NCBI GenBank assembly: GCA_963665395.2
Contig: OY762251.1
Coordinates: 2,294,001 to 2,358,000 of the forward strand
Direction of reading: 5' to 3'
From: Bin87 sp963665395
GTDB taxonomy: Bacteria > Chloroflexota > Dehalococcoidia > Lucifugimonadales > UBA3495
Length of the DNA stretch: 64,000 nt
Shown here in pieces: positions 53,362-62,217 of this stretch (within the stretch, counting starts at the first letter, position 1; the number at the start of each line of letters is the position of its first letter). The notes beneath the pieces were generated by a model. The model had not been told where the DNA came from. It made no database searches and saw only the letters and a list, made by a program, of their open reading frames with translations. Made by a program: the position numbers and the translations under genes.

Positions 53362-54195
53362 ATGCTGCTGACTATTGATATTGGGAATACGGCCGTTACC
53401 ATCGGGGTATTCCACAACAGCGTCGATGGCGACGGAGATTCCAACGGCAACAGTCCGGTCAACCGGCTGTCAACGACGTTGCGCCTGGCCACCGATTCGC
53501 GGCGGCTGGCCGACGAGTACGGCATCCTCCTCAAAAACCTGCTCGAGTTCCGAGGCATTCCCACCCAAGAAATCGACGCGGCCTGCATCTGCTCGGTGGT
53601 GCCGCCGCTGACCGGAATGTTCGACGAGCTGTGCCGCCGGTTCTTCGGCGTCGTTCCCTTGCAGGTTACGTCCCAGATTGACCTGGGGATGCCCATTCGT
53701 TACGACAACCCTCGGGACGTGGGAGCCGACCGCATCGTGGACGCGGTGGCGGCGGTGGAGCTGTATGGCGCGCCCATGATTGTGGTGGACTTGGGCACGG
53801 CGACCGTTTTCGACGCCGTATCCAGGGAACGAGAGTACCTCGGCGGGGCCATCGCGCCGGGGATAAACCTGTCCGCCAACGCCCTCTATGACAATACGTC
53901 ACTGCTCCGTCGCGTGGAACTGGTCGCGCCGCCGGAGGCGGTGGGACGCAATACCACCGCTGCGTTGCAATCGGGACTCGTGCTCGGTTACGCCGGTCTC
54001 GTGACCGCCATGGTGGACCGCTTCAAGGCGGAAATCGGGTCCGATGCCAAAGTTGTAGGCACCGGCGGCTTGGTGACCGTCATCGCTGACCACGCTCCGG
54101 TTTTCGATGACATCAACCAGGAACTGACGCTGGTGGGTCTGGACATAATCTACCGCATGAACTCCATCGGCGTTCCCGGCGCCAGGGCGTTTTGA
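53362..54195 (+). CDS. coaX: Type III pantothenate kinase
   Basis: A 277-residue CoaX kinase, the first step of CoA synthesis from pantothenate. LLTIDIGNTAVTIGVF is the phosphate-1 motif (DxGNT), VGADRIVDAVAAVELYG the pantothenate region, MIVVDLGTATVFDAVS the second motif, and YLGGAIAPGINLSANAL the third. It has an insertion of about 12 residues after HNSVDGDGDSNGN compared with typical members. coaBC follows 40 bases later, giving two consecutive CoA pathway genes. Confidence 0.93.
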   Translation: MLLTIDIGNTAVTIGVFHNSVDGDGDSNGNSPVNRLSTTLRLATDSRRLADEYGILLKNLLEFRGIPTQEIDAACICSVVPPLTGMFDELCRRFFGVVPLQVTSQIDLGMPIRYDNPRDVGADRIVDAVAAVELYGAPMIVVDLGTATVFDAVSREREYLGGAIAPGINLSANALYDNTSLLRRVELVAPPEAVGRNTTAALQSGLVLGYAGLVTAMVDRFKAEIGSDAKVVGTGGLVTVIADHAPVFDDINQELTLVGLDIIYRMNSIGVPGARAF

Positions 54196-54235
54196 AGTTC
54201 CACCGTCATTCCCGCACATTAAGGATGAGTGAGTG

Positions 54236-55435
54236 ATGGAAAGCGCACTTGCCGGCAAGAATATTCTTCTGGGAGTCACAGGCAGTATCGCCTGCTACAA
54301 GGCGCTGGACCTGGCCAGCAAGCTGGCGCAGGCCGGGGCCAACGTCGAAACCATCCTCAGCTATGGAGCGACCCAGTTTGTAACCCCGCTGGCGTTCCGC
54401 AGCCTGACCCACCGGGAGGTGGTCACCGACACCTTCGACGCCGGTTCCGAGCACAGCGTCGAGCACGTCGCGCTGGCGCGTTGGGCGGACATCGTGGTGG
54501 TCGCGCCGGCCACGGTGCATTGCATCGCCAAGCTGGCCGCCGGGCTGGCCGACGACCCGTTGACCACCACGGTGATTGCCACCGAAGCTCCTCTGCTGGT
54601 GGCGCCGGCCATGGACGCCAATATGTACGATCACCCGGCAACCCGGGAGAACATTGACCGGCTGCGGGCCCGGGGCGTCTTCCTGGCCGGGCCGGCTCCC
54701 GGCCGGCTGGCTTCGGGACTGATGGGCATGGGGCGGCTGGTGGAACCGGCGGACCTGATGGGCCATATCGCCGCCGCGCTGGGCAAACACGGCGATCTGG
54801 CTGGGCGTCGCGTCATCGTCAGCGCCGGAGGCACCCAGGAAGCCATTGACCCGGTTCGCGTGATCACCAACCACTCTTCGGGGAAGATGGGATACGCGAT
54901 AGCGGAAGCGGCGCGCGACCGGGGCGCGGAAACGGTTTTGGTCGTCGCTCCAAACGCGCTGCCTAATCCGCCTCTGGTGCGCATGGTGCCGGTCCGCTCG
55001 GCGCAGGAGATGTGCGACGCCGTGCTATCGGAAACGCCGGCTGCCGATGCCCTGATCATGGCGGCGGCGGTGGCCGACTACCGGCCGGCGGTGGCGGCCG
55101 AGCAGAAGATCAAAAAGACCGCCGCCGATGAAATGTCCATCGACCTGGAAAAGACCACGGATATTCTTGCAACGGCCCGGGGAAATTTTGTACGGGTCGG
55201 GTTTTCCGCCGAGAGCGAGAACCTGGAGGCCAACGCCGCCGACAAGGTTCGACGCAAGGAACTCGACCTCATAGTAGCCAACGATATAACCGAAGAGGGC
55301 AGCGGATTCGGGGTGGATACGAACAGAGTTGTGCTCATTGACCGCGAGATGCAAGTCGAGCGGTTGCCGTTACTCACCAAATACGAGGTGGGGCACAGAA
55401 TTCTGGACCGGGTGGCGGCGCTGTTGAGACCGTGA
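54236..55435 (+). CDS. coaBC: Bifunctional phosphopantothenoylcysteine decarboxylase/phosphopantothenate-cysteine ligase
   Basis: A 399-residue fusion. The CoaC half binds FMN (ILLGVTGSIACYKALDLASKL, with the active-site histidine in HVALARWADIVVVAPAT and AMDANMYDHPATRENI), and the CoaB half starts near residue 190 with RVIVSAGGTQEAIDPVRVI and has NHSSGKMGYAIAEAA and the AAAVADYRP and KIKK segments. Together they turn phosphopantothenate into phosphopantetheine. The ATG at 54236 follows AAGGA; a GTG one codon earlier is possible. The stop overlaps the GTG start of the next gene. Confidence 0.95.
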   Translation: MESALAGKNILLGVTGSIACYKALDLASKLAQAGANVETILSYGATQFVTPLAFRSLTHREVVTDTFDAGSEHSVEHVALARWADIVVVAPATVHCIAKLAAGLADDPLTTTVIATEAPLLVAPAMDANMYDHPATRENIDRLRARGVFLAGPAPGRLASGLMGMGRLVEPADLMGHIAAALGKHGDLAGRRVIVSAGGTQEAIDPVRVITNHSSGKMGYAIAEAARDRGAETVLVVAPNALPNPPLVRMVPVRSAQEMCDAVLSETPAADALIMAAAVADYRPAVAAEQKIKKTAADEMSIDLEKTTDILATARGNFVRVGFSAESENLEANAADKVRRKELDLIVANDITEEGSGFGVDTNRVVLIDREMQVERLPLLTKYEVGHRILDRVAALLRP

Positions 55436-57099
55436 ATTTCGACTACAGCCTGGAAAAACTCAAGGGTGATGTCTTTGGCGGCATCACCACTTCGGTGGTG
55501 GGTTTGCCGGTGGCGTTGGCCTTCGGAGTGGCATCGGGATTGGGGCCGACCGCCGGTATGTATGGAGCCATCGCGGTCGGCTTTTTTGCCGCCGTATTTG
55601 GCGGAACTCGCTCCCAGATTTCAGGCCCCACCGGGCCGATGTCCATCGCCATGGCCGTCATCGTAACCAGCCATGCCGACAGCCTGGCGGAGGCGTTCAC
55701 CATAGTGGTGTTGGCCGGGTTGATACAGGCCGCGCTGGGCATCGCACGCATTGGGCGCTTCGTCGCCTACACCCCATATTCGGTCATATCGGGGTTCATG
55801 ACGGGCATCGGCGTCATTATCATGATTGTGCAGATCGCCCCGTTCCTGGGATCCTCGGTGGCCGTGGGTGGGGTTATCGGAGCGGTGAACGCGCTGCCCG
55901 AAGTGTTCACCAGCGTCAATTTCCACGCGCTGGCGGTGGCGGCGGTTACCCTCGCCGTCGGAGTAATCTGGCCCCGGCAGGCGCGGCGGTTCCTGCCGGC
56001 TCCGCTGGCGGCGATGATCGCCGGGTGCGCCATCGGCATCCTCTGGCTCAACGACCTGCCGGTGATCGGAGAGGTGCCGACCGGGCTGCCCGAACTCCAG
56101 GTACCGGTGTTCTCGCTGGGGTTCATCCTGGGGGCGATTGAGCCGGCGCTGGTGTTGGCCTTGCTGGGTTCCATCGACAGCCTGCTCACGTCGCTGATTG
56201 CCGACTCCCTGACCCGGACGCGCCACAACCCAAACCGTGAGCTGATCGGACAGGGCATCGGCAACATGGTGGCCGGACTCATCGGTGGCCTGCCCGGAGC
56301 GGGCGCCACGCTGGGCACGGTGGTGAACATCCGGGCCGGCGGGAACAGCCAGCTTTCGGGCGCGATACGGGCGAGCATTCTGCTGGCTTTGGTATTGGGC
56401 GTGGGCCGATACGTTGAGGCGATACCCCACGCGGTCCTGGCCGGCATCCTGATGCGGGTCGGATACGACATCATGGACTGGAGGTTTGTCACCAGGATCC
56501 ACCGGGTGCCCAAGGAGCACATGGTGGTGATGGTGATAACCTTCTTCCTTACGGTGTTCCTGGACCTGGTGACGGCCATCGCCATCGGCCTTATCGCCGC
56601 CGGCATGGCCAGCGCGCGCCAGCTGGAGCGGCAGGAACTGGACAGCGTGGTATCCGTGCCGCTGCTGGACCAGAGTTTCCTGCTGGACCGCGATGACGAC
56701 GTGTTGGACCAGTTCTCGGCGCGAGTGGGCCTGGTGGCCCTGCGGGGGCGGTTCTCCGTGGCATCGTCCAGCAACCTGGTCAGCGCAATAGGGACGGACA
56801 TCCAGGAGCATGAGGTGGTGATATTCGACTTCACCGAGACGGCCTATATGGACGACAGCGCGGCCATGGTGGTGGAGCAGATGATAGACGTGGCGATGGA
56901 CGAAGACACGGAACCCATCGTCATGGGACTGTCCGGCGCGGTGGAGCGGAACCTGCGAGCGTTGAACACGCTACACCGGGTGCCGGAAGACCGATTTGTG
57001 GAGACACGAGACGAAGCTCGGGAAGTGGCGGAAAAAATACTAGCCGGCGCAATATCAGAACGCCGGCCGCCCGCAGCCCCGACAACCAGTGGAGGATAA
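55432..57099 (+). CDS. SulP family anion transporter with STAS domain
   Basis: A 555-residue SLC26/SulP transporter. The membrane domain (residues about 10-405, some 11-14 segments) begins GDVFGGITTSVVGLPVALAFGVASG and contains SQISGPTGPMSIAMAV, LLGSIDSLLTSLIADSLT and GLIGGLPGAGATLGTVVNIRAGG. The cytoplasmic STAS domain follows (VALRGRFSV, VVIFDFTETAYMDDSA). Substrates of the family are sulfate, bicarbonate and other anions; the choice is not visible here. The GTG start overlaps the coaBC stop (GTGA), implying coupling. Confidence 0.92.
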   Translation: MNFDYSLEKLKGDVFGGITTSVVGLPVALAFGVASGLGPTAGMYGAIAVGFFAAVFGGTRSQISGPTGPMSIAMAVIVTSHADSLAEAFTIVVLAGLIQAALGIARIGRFVAYTPYSVISGFMTGIGVIIMIVQIAPFLGSSVAVGGVIGAVNALPEVFTSVNFHALAVAAVTLAVGVIWPRQARRFLPAPLAAMIAGCAIGILWLNDLPVIGEVPTGLPELQVPVFSLGFILGAIEPALVLALLGSIDSLLTSLIADSLTRTRHNPNRELIGQGIGNMVAGLIGGLPGAGATLGTVVNIRAGGNSQLSGAIRASILLALVLGVGRYVEAIPHAVLAGILMRVGYDIMDWRFVTRIHRVPKEHMVVMVITFFLTVFLDLVTAIAIGLIAAGMASARQLERQELDSVVSVPLLDQSFLLDRDDDVLDQFSARVGLVALRGRFSVASSSNLVSAIGTDIQEHEVVIFDFTETAYMDDSAAMVVEQMIDVAMDEDTEPIVMGLSGAVERNLRALNTLHRVPEDRFVETRDEAREVAEKILAGAISERRPPAAPTTSGG

Positions 57100-57101
57100 C
57101 A

Positions 57102-58034
57102 ATGCGCATCGGGATTTTCGTGGGAGCGTCCACCGCCGACCTGATGGGTCTGGACGAGCTGATTGGCCGCATCAAGCAGGCCGAAGCGGACGGGTTCGAC
57201 AGTTTCTGGGCGCCGCACATATCGGCGCGGGGGTACGACGCCTTGACGGTATTGGCATTGGCTGGCGCACAGACCAGCCGGATTGAGCTGGGTGTCGGCG
57301 TCGTGCCGACCTTTCCCCGGCATCCGGTGGCGCTGGCGCAGCAGGCATTGACCACGGCGGCGGCCAGCAACGGGCGGTTCGTCCTGGGCATCGGGCCATC
57401 GCACCGGCCGGGGATTGAGGGAAGTTTCGGGCTGTCCTATGACCGTCCGGCGCTGCATACGCGGGAGTACCTGTCGGTGCTGCGTCCGCTGATGGAGGAA
57501 GGGCGGGTGCAGTTCTCCGGCGAGTTCTACAACGTGAACGCGGAGTTGGACTTTCCCGACCGACCACAGTGTCCGGTGCTGATTTCGGCGCTGGCGCCGC
57601 GAATGCTGCGGCTGGCCGGCGAACGGGCCGACGGCACCATCACCTGGATGGCGGGGCCGCGCACGATACGGGAACACATCGCGCCGCGCATCGGCCAGTC
57701 TGCCGAGGCCAGCGGGCGGGAGAATCCGCGCGTTTGCGTGGGGTTGCCGACGGCGGTTTGCGACGATGAGGCGGCGGGCCGGCGGCAGGCGGCGGCGGAC
57801 TTCGAGCGGTACGGGCAGTTGGTCAACTACCGCCGGGTGCTGGACATTGAGGGTGTGGAAGGGCCGTCGGAGGTGGCCGTGGTGGGCAACGAGGAATCGC
57901 TGCGGCTACAGCTGGAGGAGTTCGCCGCCGGCGGGGCGACGGACTTCATCGCCAACATCTTTGCCGTGGGCGACGATGGGGAGTCGGGGGCGCGGACTTA
58001 TGCGGCGCTGAAGGATTTGGTGGGGAGGGTGTAG
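57102..58034 (+). CDS. Luciferase-like F420/flavin-dependent oxidoreductase (LLM class)
   Basis: A 310-residue luciferase-superfamily barrel, closest in this window to the 9710 gene. It starts MRIGIFVGASTADLMGLDEL, has PTFPRHPVALAQQALTTAAAS and GRFVLGIGPSHRPGIEGSFG, then VLISALAPRMLRLAGERADGTITW, typical of F420-dependent relatives. GGAGGATAACA precedes the ATG, two bases after the stop of the SulP gene, so it is in the same transcript as coaX-coaBC-sulP. Substrate unknown. Confidence 0.9.
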   Translation: MRIGIFVGASTADLMGLDELIGRIKQAEADGFDSFWAPHISARGYDALTVLALAGAQTSRIELGVGVVPTFPRHPVALAQQALTTAAASNGRFVLGIGPSHRPGIEGSFGLSYDRPALHTREYLSVLRPLMEEGRVQFSGEFYNVNAELDFPDRPQCPVLISALAPRMLRLAGERADGTITWMAGPRTIREHIAPRIGQSAEASGRENPRVCVGLPTAVCDDEAAGRRQAAADFERYGQLVNYRRVLDIEGVEGPSEVAVVGNEESLRLQLEEFAAGGATDFIANIFAVGDDGESGARTYAALKDLVGRV

Positions 58035-58071
58035 TTTGTTGCCTGCGTTCACCATGGCAGAGAGGCCCGTT

Positions 58072-58269
58072 ATGGACGCTCAAACTATCGCAATCATCGG
58101 CGTGGGGGCGACGCTCGTCGCGGTGTTTATGCCGCCGATGATAATGCTGATACGCCGGGTTGATAACCTGAACAACCAGGTCAGTCGGCTTACCCAAGTC
58201 GTAACTGCTCTGGCGAACCACCGCCACGACGCCGATGGCGCGGCGGCGTTCACAGTGCCGGCGGATTGA
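58072..58269 (+). CDS. Small membrane protein with coiled-coil tail, hypothetical
   Basis: A 65-residue protein: one membrane segment (TIAIIGVGATLVAVFMPPMI) followed by an amphipathic heptad stretch (MLIRRVDNLNNQVSRLTQVV). The ATG at 58072 has GAGAGG six bases upstream and is preferred over 58054. It follows the oxidoreductase by 37 bases. Similar small proteins with one helix and a coiled coil are common and uncharacterised. Confidence 0.5.
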   Translation: MDAQTIAIIGVGATLVAVFMPPMIMLIRRVDNLNNQVSRLTQVVTALANHRHDADGAAAFTVPAD

Positions 58270-58372
58270 CCGCTTTGAGGCCGGCGATGACAGCCCAATC
58301 CAACGGTCCACACCTACGCCGTCCCGCATGGTATGGTGAGGAGGGTGTAGGTCGTTGAGTTGCCGGAGATGC

Positions 58373-58852
58373 TTACCCGCATACTGACTTGGATTCAGGA
58401 CAATACACGCCGTCGTTGAGTGGATTCACCGCCAAGCGGCGGCCCGAAGGGTTGACGCCAATCATCCGCGTTATTTCGTCTTCGGTGTAATCGTGGATGT
58501 CCCACTCTACTTGAATAGTATGGTGGTCATTGTGCAGATTGGGGCGATATTGATAGCCTCCAACCACCTTTCCGATTATCCATTTGCGATTCGCCCAACC
58601 TTCGCTTTTGGGAATGCTGCTCACTATCCACGATCCGATTTCCGTATGATGTAGCAGCCTGTTGAACTCGCTGATGACTTGCGAGCTCAACCCCAATTCT
58701 TGGAGCGTCGCCGCCACGTCGTCTTCCGACATACCGGACAGGTCACGCTTGACGCCAAAGTCGATACCGGCCATGCCAATGTGTCGGAAAGCCAGCCAGC
58801 GTTGGGGAGTGTGCGCCCAAATCAGGGTAACGTTGTTTTCCTGGTCCGTCAT
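58373..58852 (-). CDS. Hypothetical protein
   Basis: A 159-residue soluble protein, no recognised family. Notable are three tryptophan-rich segments (LIWAHTPQRWLAFRH, IGSWIVSSIPKSEGWANRKW, VEWDIHDYTEDEI) and two C-terminal cysteines (VYCPESKSVCG). Composition is less GC-rich than its neighbours. The start is supported by an internal Met only; GACGGACC upstream is not a clear binding site. It may be a horizontally acquired or fast-evolving gene. Confidence 0.5.
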   Translation of the reverse strand: MTDQENNVTLIWAHTPQRWLAFRHIGMAGIDFGVKRDLSGMSEDDVAATLQELGLSSQVISEFNRLLHHTEIGSWIVSSIPKSEGWANRKWIIGKVVGGYQYRPNLHNDHHTIQVEWDIHDYTEDEITRMIGVNPSGRRLAVNPLNDGVYCPESKSVCG

Positions 58853-58911
58853 AGCCCTAAACCCTTTTGTCCATACGTAGGTATCTTGCCAAATCCTCTA
58901 CTGACGGCAAT

Positions 58912-59012
58912 CGTCAGAATCAGGATGCACAGGATTTAAGATTTTCGGAATTACGTTCCCTAATCCTGAATCCTGCCGATCCTATAATCTTGAAAATCCT
59001 GATTCTGACAAC
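58912..59012. repeat. MITE-like inverted repeat, copy 2 (about 100 bp)
   Basis: CGTCAGAATCAGGATGCACA at the left end and AAAATCCTGATTCTGACAAC at the right end form an imperfect palindrome whose tips match the repeat at 53126-53240 (TGTCAGAA-x-CAGGAT). It lies between two convergent or minus-strand genes and has no coding capacity. Confidence 0.65.
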
Positions 59013-59148
59013 CGCGCCGGCGAGGGTAGGCCCACCGGGAATAGCAGCAAATACAGGTTCACCCAACGGCTTCCTTGAGCTGCCGTATCGCCTCAATGCG
59101 CTGGCCCGGCGCGCATAGTGTTGATTGACGGGTGCGACGCCCTTATCG

Positions 59149-59880
59149 TCACGCCGGGTCGATGCCGGCGGCGCGCAGGCGGGCCTCCAGTTGCGCGACT
59201 CGAGCCTCGGCGGCGGCGCGGGCGGCCTCGGCGGAAACCCGGGCGGCTTCGGATTCGGCATGACTGCGCAGCCATTCACCCGCTGCCGGGTCATATAGCC
59301 GCAGCTCGTTGCCCACCACACACAAATCCAGCCCCAGCAGCGCGCTGTGGCCCCGCAGAATGCCGGCGGCGTCTCGTGCCACCGGCAACGGTTGGTATGC
59401 TCCCGTTGCGTCCAGGAATTCGCCCACCAACAGCTCGGGTATCAGCTCTCCGCCTTGCGGGTCAAACCGCCAGTATTCCCGCACCTCCATGGTGGCGTAG
59501 CGGTCCCGCTTCCAGCCGGCGTCGTCCGCAACCGTTCCCGGCGAGGCGATTTCCAGCACGAAGTCCGGCGTCAATCCGCCTTCCCGCCAGACCAGCCAGG
59601 AGGGCCGGGGCGGACTTTCCGCCGCGCCGAATACCACCATAATGTCCGGCGCCAGCCGCGCTTCGGCGTCATTCATCCGGTAGTATAAGAACATATCGCC
59701 GGCGACATAGATGTCGGGCTGTTCCTGGTAGCGGATTGACAGAGCGCCCTGCACGTAGCGGCGGGCGTTGCCCTGGAGTTCCGATTCGGGCACTTTTTCC
59801 TCTTCGGGATAGACGACGGTGGGGTCTTCGCCGGGCAGCAGGGGGCCGCCGGCCGGCAGCCGGGCGGAGGTGGTAGTCAT
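59149..59880 (-). CDS. Uma2 family endonuclease with coiled-coil tail
   Basis: A 243-residue Uma2 protein of a different branch: YVAGDMFLYYRMNDAEARLAPDIMVVFG, LTPDFVLEIASPGTVADDAGWKRDRYATM (E-x-A, then K) and EYWRFDPQGG. The last about 45 residues form an alanine-rich coiled coil (AARVSAEAARAAAEARVAQL), a common extension in cyanobacterial and Chloroflexota Uma2 proteins. The ATG at 59880 was chosen because GAGGAGG lies eight bases upstream; the longer frame is a shadow of the next gene. Role unknown. Confidence 0.88.
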   Translation of the reverse strand: MTTTSARLPAGGPLLPGEDPTVVYPEEEKVPESELQGNARRYVQGALSIRYQEQPDIYVAGDMFLYYRMNDAEARLAPDIMVVFGAAESPPRPSWLVWREGGLTPDFVLEIASPGTVADDAGWKRDRYATMEVREYWRFDPQGGELIPELLVGEFLDATGAYQPLPVARDAAGILRGHSALLGLDLCVVGNELRLYDPAAGEWLRSHAESEAARVSAEAARAAAEARVAQLEARLRAAGIDPA

Positions 59881-59927
59881 GGCTGGTGCCTCCTCAGGGT
59901 GGGTACGGCGTCCTGCGCGGAGTCGGT

Positions 59928-60794
59928 TCAGCCCATCGCCTCCTTGAATCGCCGTATCGCCTCGATGTGCTGGTCGGGTCCCTTGAGGCCGGCGCGCATG
60001 GTGTTCACGGAGAAGTGGGTGGCGCCGGCGTCGTTCCAGTCGGAGGCGAGGCGGTTCCACTCGTCGGGGTTGTTGCTGTCAGCCAGGGAGGCGCGGCCCT
60101 CGACGCCGATGGCGGACGGATCGCGGCCGTAGCCCCGGGCCAGTTCGCGCATCTCCTCCAGGCGTTCCCGTCCCGCCCCGTCGGGCTGGAACTGCGGGAA
60201 CCAGCCATCACCCATGCGGGCGATGCGCCTTACCACCTGGGGCGCGCCGCCGCCGAACCAGACGGGGATGGGCCGCTGGACGGGCAGGGGATTGATGCCG
60301 GCGTGGGTGATCTTGTGATACCGCCCTTCGTAGTTGACCACTTCCTGGGTCCAAAGCATCCGCATGACTTCAATCTGCTCGGCGGAGCGGCGGCCCCGAT
60401 TCTCCCAGTTCTCGCCCAGGGCTTCGAACTCCACTTCGTTCCAGCCGACGCCGATGCCCAGGCGCAGGCGGCCGTTGGTCAGCACGTCCACCTCGGCGGT
60501 CTGCTTGGCGACCAGAGCGGTCTGGCGCTGGGGCAGGATGATGATGCCGGTGCAGAACTCGATTTTCTCGGTGAGGGCGGCCAGGTAGCCGAACATCACG
60601 AAGGGTTCGTGGAACATATCGTCCTTGTTGTAGGGGCGGTTCCACTCGGCGCGCTGGGTGTGGTCGGCGCCCAGCACGTGGTCAAACACCAGCAGGTGCG
60701 CGTAGCCCAGGGATTCGGCGGCCTGGGCGAAGTCCTTGACGGCGATAGGGTCGGCGCCGATTTCGGTTTGGGGGAAAATGGCTCCCAGTTGCAT
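59928..60794 (-). CDS. Luciferase-like F420-dependent oxidoreductase (Rv2161c-type, LLM class)
   Basis: A 288-residue luciferase-superfamily barrel. MQLGAIFPQTEIGADPIAVKDFA, GYAHLLVFDHVLGADH, CTGIIILPQRQTALVAKQTAEVD and GRLRLGIGVGWNEVEFEALG are typical of the F420-dependent Rv2161c group, as is PVWFGGGAPQVVRRIARMGDGWFPQ. AGGAGCCGCCAAA precedes the ATG. It is followed by a Uma2 gene 47 bases downstream on the same strand. Substrate unknown. Confidence 0.9.
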   Translation of the reverse strand: MQLGAIFPQTEIGADPIAVKDFAQAAESLGYAHLLVFDHVLGADHTQRAEWNRPYNKDDMFHEPFVMFGYLAALTEKIEFCTGIIILPQRQTALVAKQTAEVDVLTNGRLRLGIGVGWNEVEFEALGENWENRGRRSAEQIEVMRMLWTQEVVNYEGRYHKITHAGINPLPVQRPIPVWFGGGAPQVVRRIARMGDGWFPQFQPDGAGRERLEEMRELARGYGRDPSAIGVEGRASLADSNNPDEWNRLASDWNDAGATHFSVNTMRAGLKGPDQHIEAIRRFKEAMG

Positions 60795-60812
60795 TTTGGC
60801 GGCTCCTTGCTT

Positions 60813-61145
60813 TTAGTGTGGGTTTTCGAGGCTGGTTGAAGCCCAGTCAAAGGCGAAGACTTGGCTCTGCATATCGTTCCATTCTGCCGTGGTCACCTGT
60901 GTACCGTCAGGTTTCAACCCTATGCCAGGCAAGCCGGTATTTTTGTTGAAGACCAAGGCGGTGAGTGGGGGAAGACTCCGGCGCAAGCATTCGTTTCGGA
61001 TGTAGTAGAGGGGCCTTGCTGTACCCTGCGCAGCCAGCCCGACTTTGGAGCCAACCTCGCCATAGGTGACGGTGTGCCCATTGGTGGCGCATTGCTTGAG
61101 GTAGTCGAACACCGCTGGTGTTCTGGGGTGCATCTTGTCCGGCAT
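60813..61145 (-). CDS. Small protein with possible MGMT/ATL-like winged-helix fold, hypothetical
   Basis: A 110-residue protein. HTVTYGEVGSKVGLAAQGTARPLYYI followed by LPPLTALVFNKNTGLPGIGL resembles in pattern the DNA-binding domain of alkylguanine alkyltransferase-like proteins (T-x-Y-G-x-V ... V-x-x-x-x-G-x-P-G), but the PCHR active-site motif is absent. The start MPDKMH at 61145 has GGAG ten bases upstream; a further ATG at 61133 is possible. It lies 18 bases before the LLM gene on the same strand, so they may be co-transcribed. A DNA-binding role is inference only. Confidence 0.45.
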   Translation of the reverse strand: MPDKMHPRTPAVFDYLKQCATNGHTVTYGEVGSKVGLAAQGTARPLYYIRNECLRRSLPPLTALVFNKNTGLPGIGLKPDGTQVTTAEWNDMQSQVFAFDWASTSLENPH

Positions 61146-61340
61146 GGTGTCCAGTCTCCATCCGGGTTTTGTCGATTGGCGCGAGTGCGTCAGCGGCAAG
61201 TATCAGTCGCAACGCATTGGGCGTCAAGCCTGGCTGCGATGGGACGGAGACAAGCGATTGCAAATCGGCGCAAGGACCGGCATAATGCCATCAGTCCCGT
61301 TGGGACGAATTCACATCCGGCCCCGTTGGGGCTTTTCAGT

Positions 61341-61359
61341 AGGGCCCTTCAAGGGCCCT
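61341..61359. terminator. Palindromic hairpin upstream of the NYN gene
   Basis: AGGGCCCTTCAAGGGCCCT, a 9-bp stem with a one-base centre, lies 24 bases before the NYN start. It may end transcription from upstream or be an operator-like palindrome. Confidence 0.4.
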
Positions 61360-61383
61360 CTTTCAGTGGTGAGGCGATTGCTT

Positions 61384-62062
61384 ATGCCGGACATTTGCGT
61401 TGGTTTTGTAGATTACGGCTTTCTACGCGCCGCCGGAGCCGATGCGTTGCAGCAAGAACGTACCTCCGTTACAGTCAACGCCGCCGCAGTCGTTACTTGG
61501 TTTCGCAGTTGGGCAGAGACGGAGTTGGAAGGTCATAAGTTCCTGCGCGCCTATTGGTACGATGGCGCGTTTGATCCGTCACATCCCAACTATGTCAGAC
61601 AGCGCGGCTTCTTCGATTCCATTGCACGAACTGCCGGCGTCCAATTGCGCCTCGGGCATATCGCCGAATATCCGAACCCACTCGAAGCGTTGATACGTCG
61701 CGCCTTGGAAAACACGGCTGCTGACCTGGGATTGGAATCGGCGCAACTGCTGGACGCTTTCAGTCGTCGCTGGACGTTTCGGTTGGAACGTCAGCAGAAA
61801 GGCGTTGACACGCTGATCGCCCTGGATATGGTGCGGCTGGCCCAACGTCCGGTGTTACAACACCGTAATACTCATCGCCGGCGACCGTGACCTGGCTGAG
61901 GCCGTCCGGACGGTGCAGGATTATGGGGCGCGGGCGCTCATTGCCGCTCCCCGACGTCGTGACATTGCGCAAGAGATTGTGCAACTCGCCGACGGCATCA
62001 TCGACATTGGCGTGGACGACCTGCGGTTGATGCTGCCGCCACGTCCGGCGCGGACGGATTAG
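61384..62062 (+). pseudogene. NYN domain (LabA/PIN-like) RNase, frameshifted
   Basis: The first frame gives MPDICVGFVDYGFLRAAGAD, with the initial catalytic aspartate of NYN proteins (VGFVDY), then WYDGAFDP and KGVDTLIALDMVRLAQ with the central aspartates, and stops at 61890. The second frame, one base later, continues directly with TVILIAGDRDLAEAVRTVQD, the conserved GDxD motif, and runs to a stop at 62062. A single extra T near 61853 (CGGTGTTACAAC) separates the halves; without it the protein would be 225 residues, a normal NYN length. Either the gene is newly broken or the base is a sequencing error. TGAGG lies upstream of the ATG. Confidence 0.8.
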
Positions 62063-62117
62063 AAATAGCGCTGCGCGTTGAAATTTTTGGGCGCAGCCTG
62101 ATAAAATGAGGTAACGC

Positions 62118-62191
62118 TGGGGATTAGTCTAGTGGTAAGACGCCTGACTCTGGATCAGGTATCACAGGTTCGAATCCTGTATCCCCAGCCA
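62118..62191 (+). tRNA. tRNA-Gln (anticodon CTG), CCA encoded
   Basis: A 74-nt tRNA: acceptor TGGGGAT with ATCCCCA, D arm GTCTAGTGGTAAGAC, anticodon stem-loop CCTGA-CTCTGGA-TCAGG, T arm ACAGG-TTCGAAT-CCTGT, and encoded GCCA. Anticodon CTG reads CAG. Confidence 0.95.
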
Positions 62192-62217
62192 TTTTTGTAC
62201 CCGATAGCCGACTTGGG

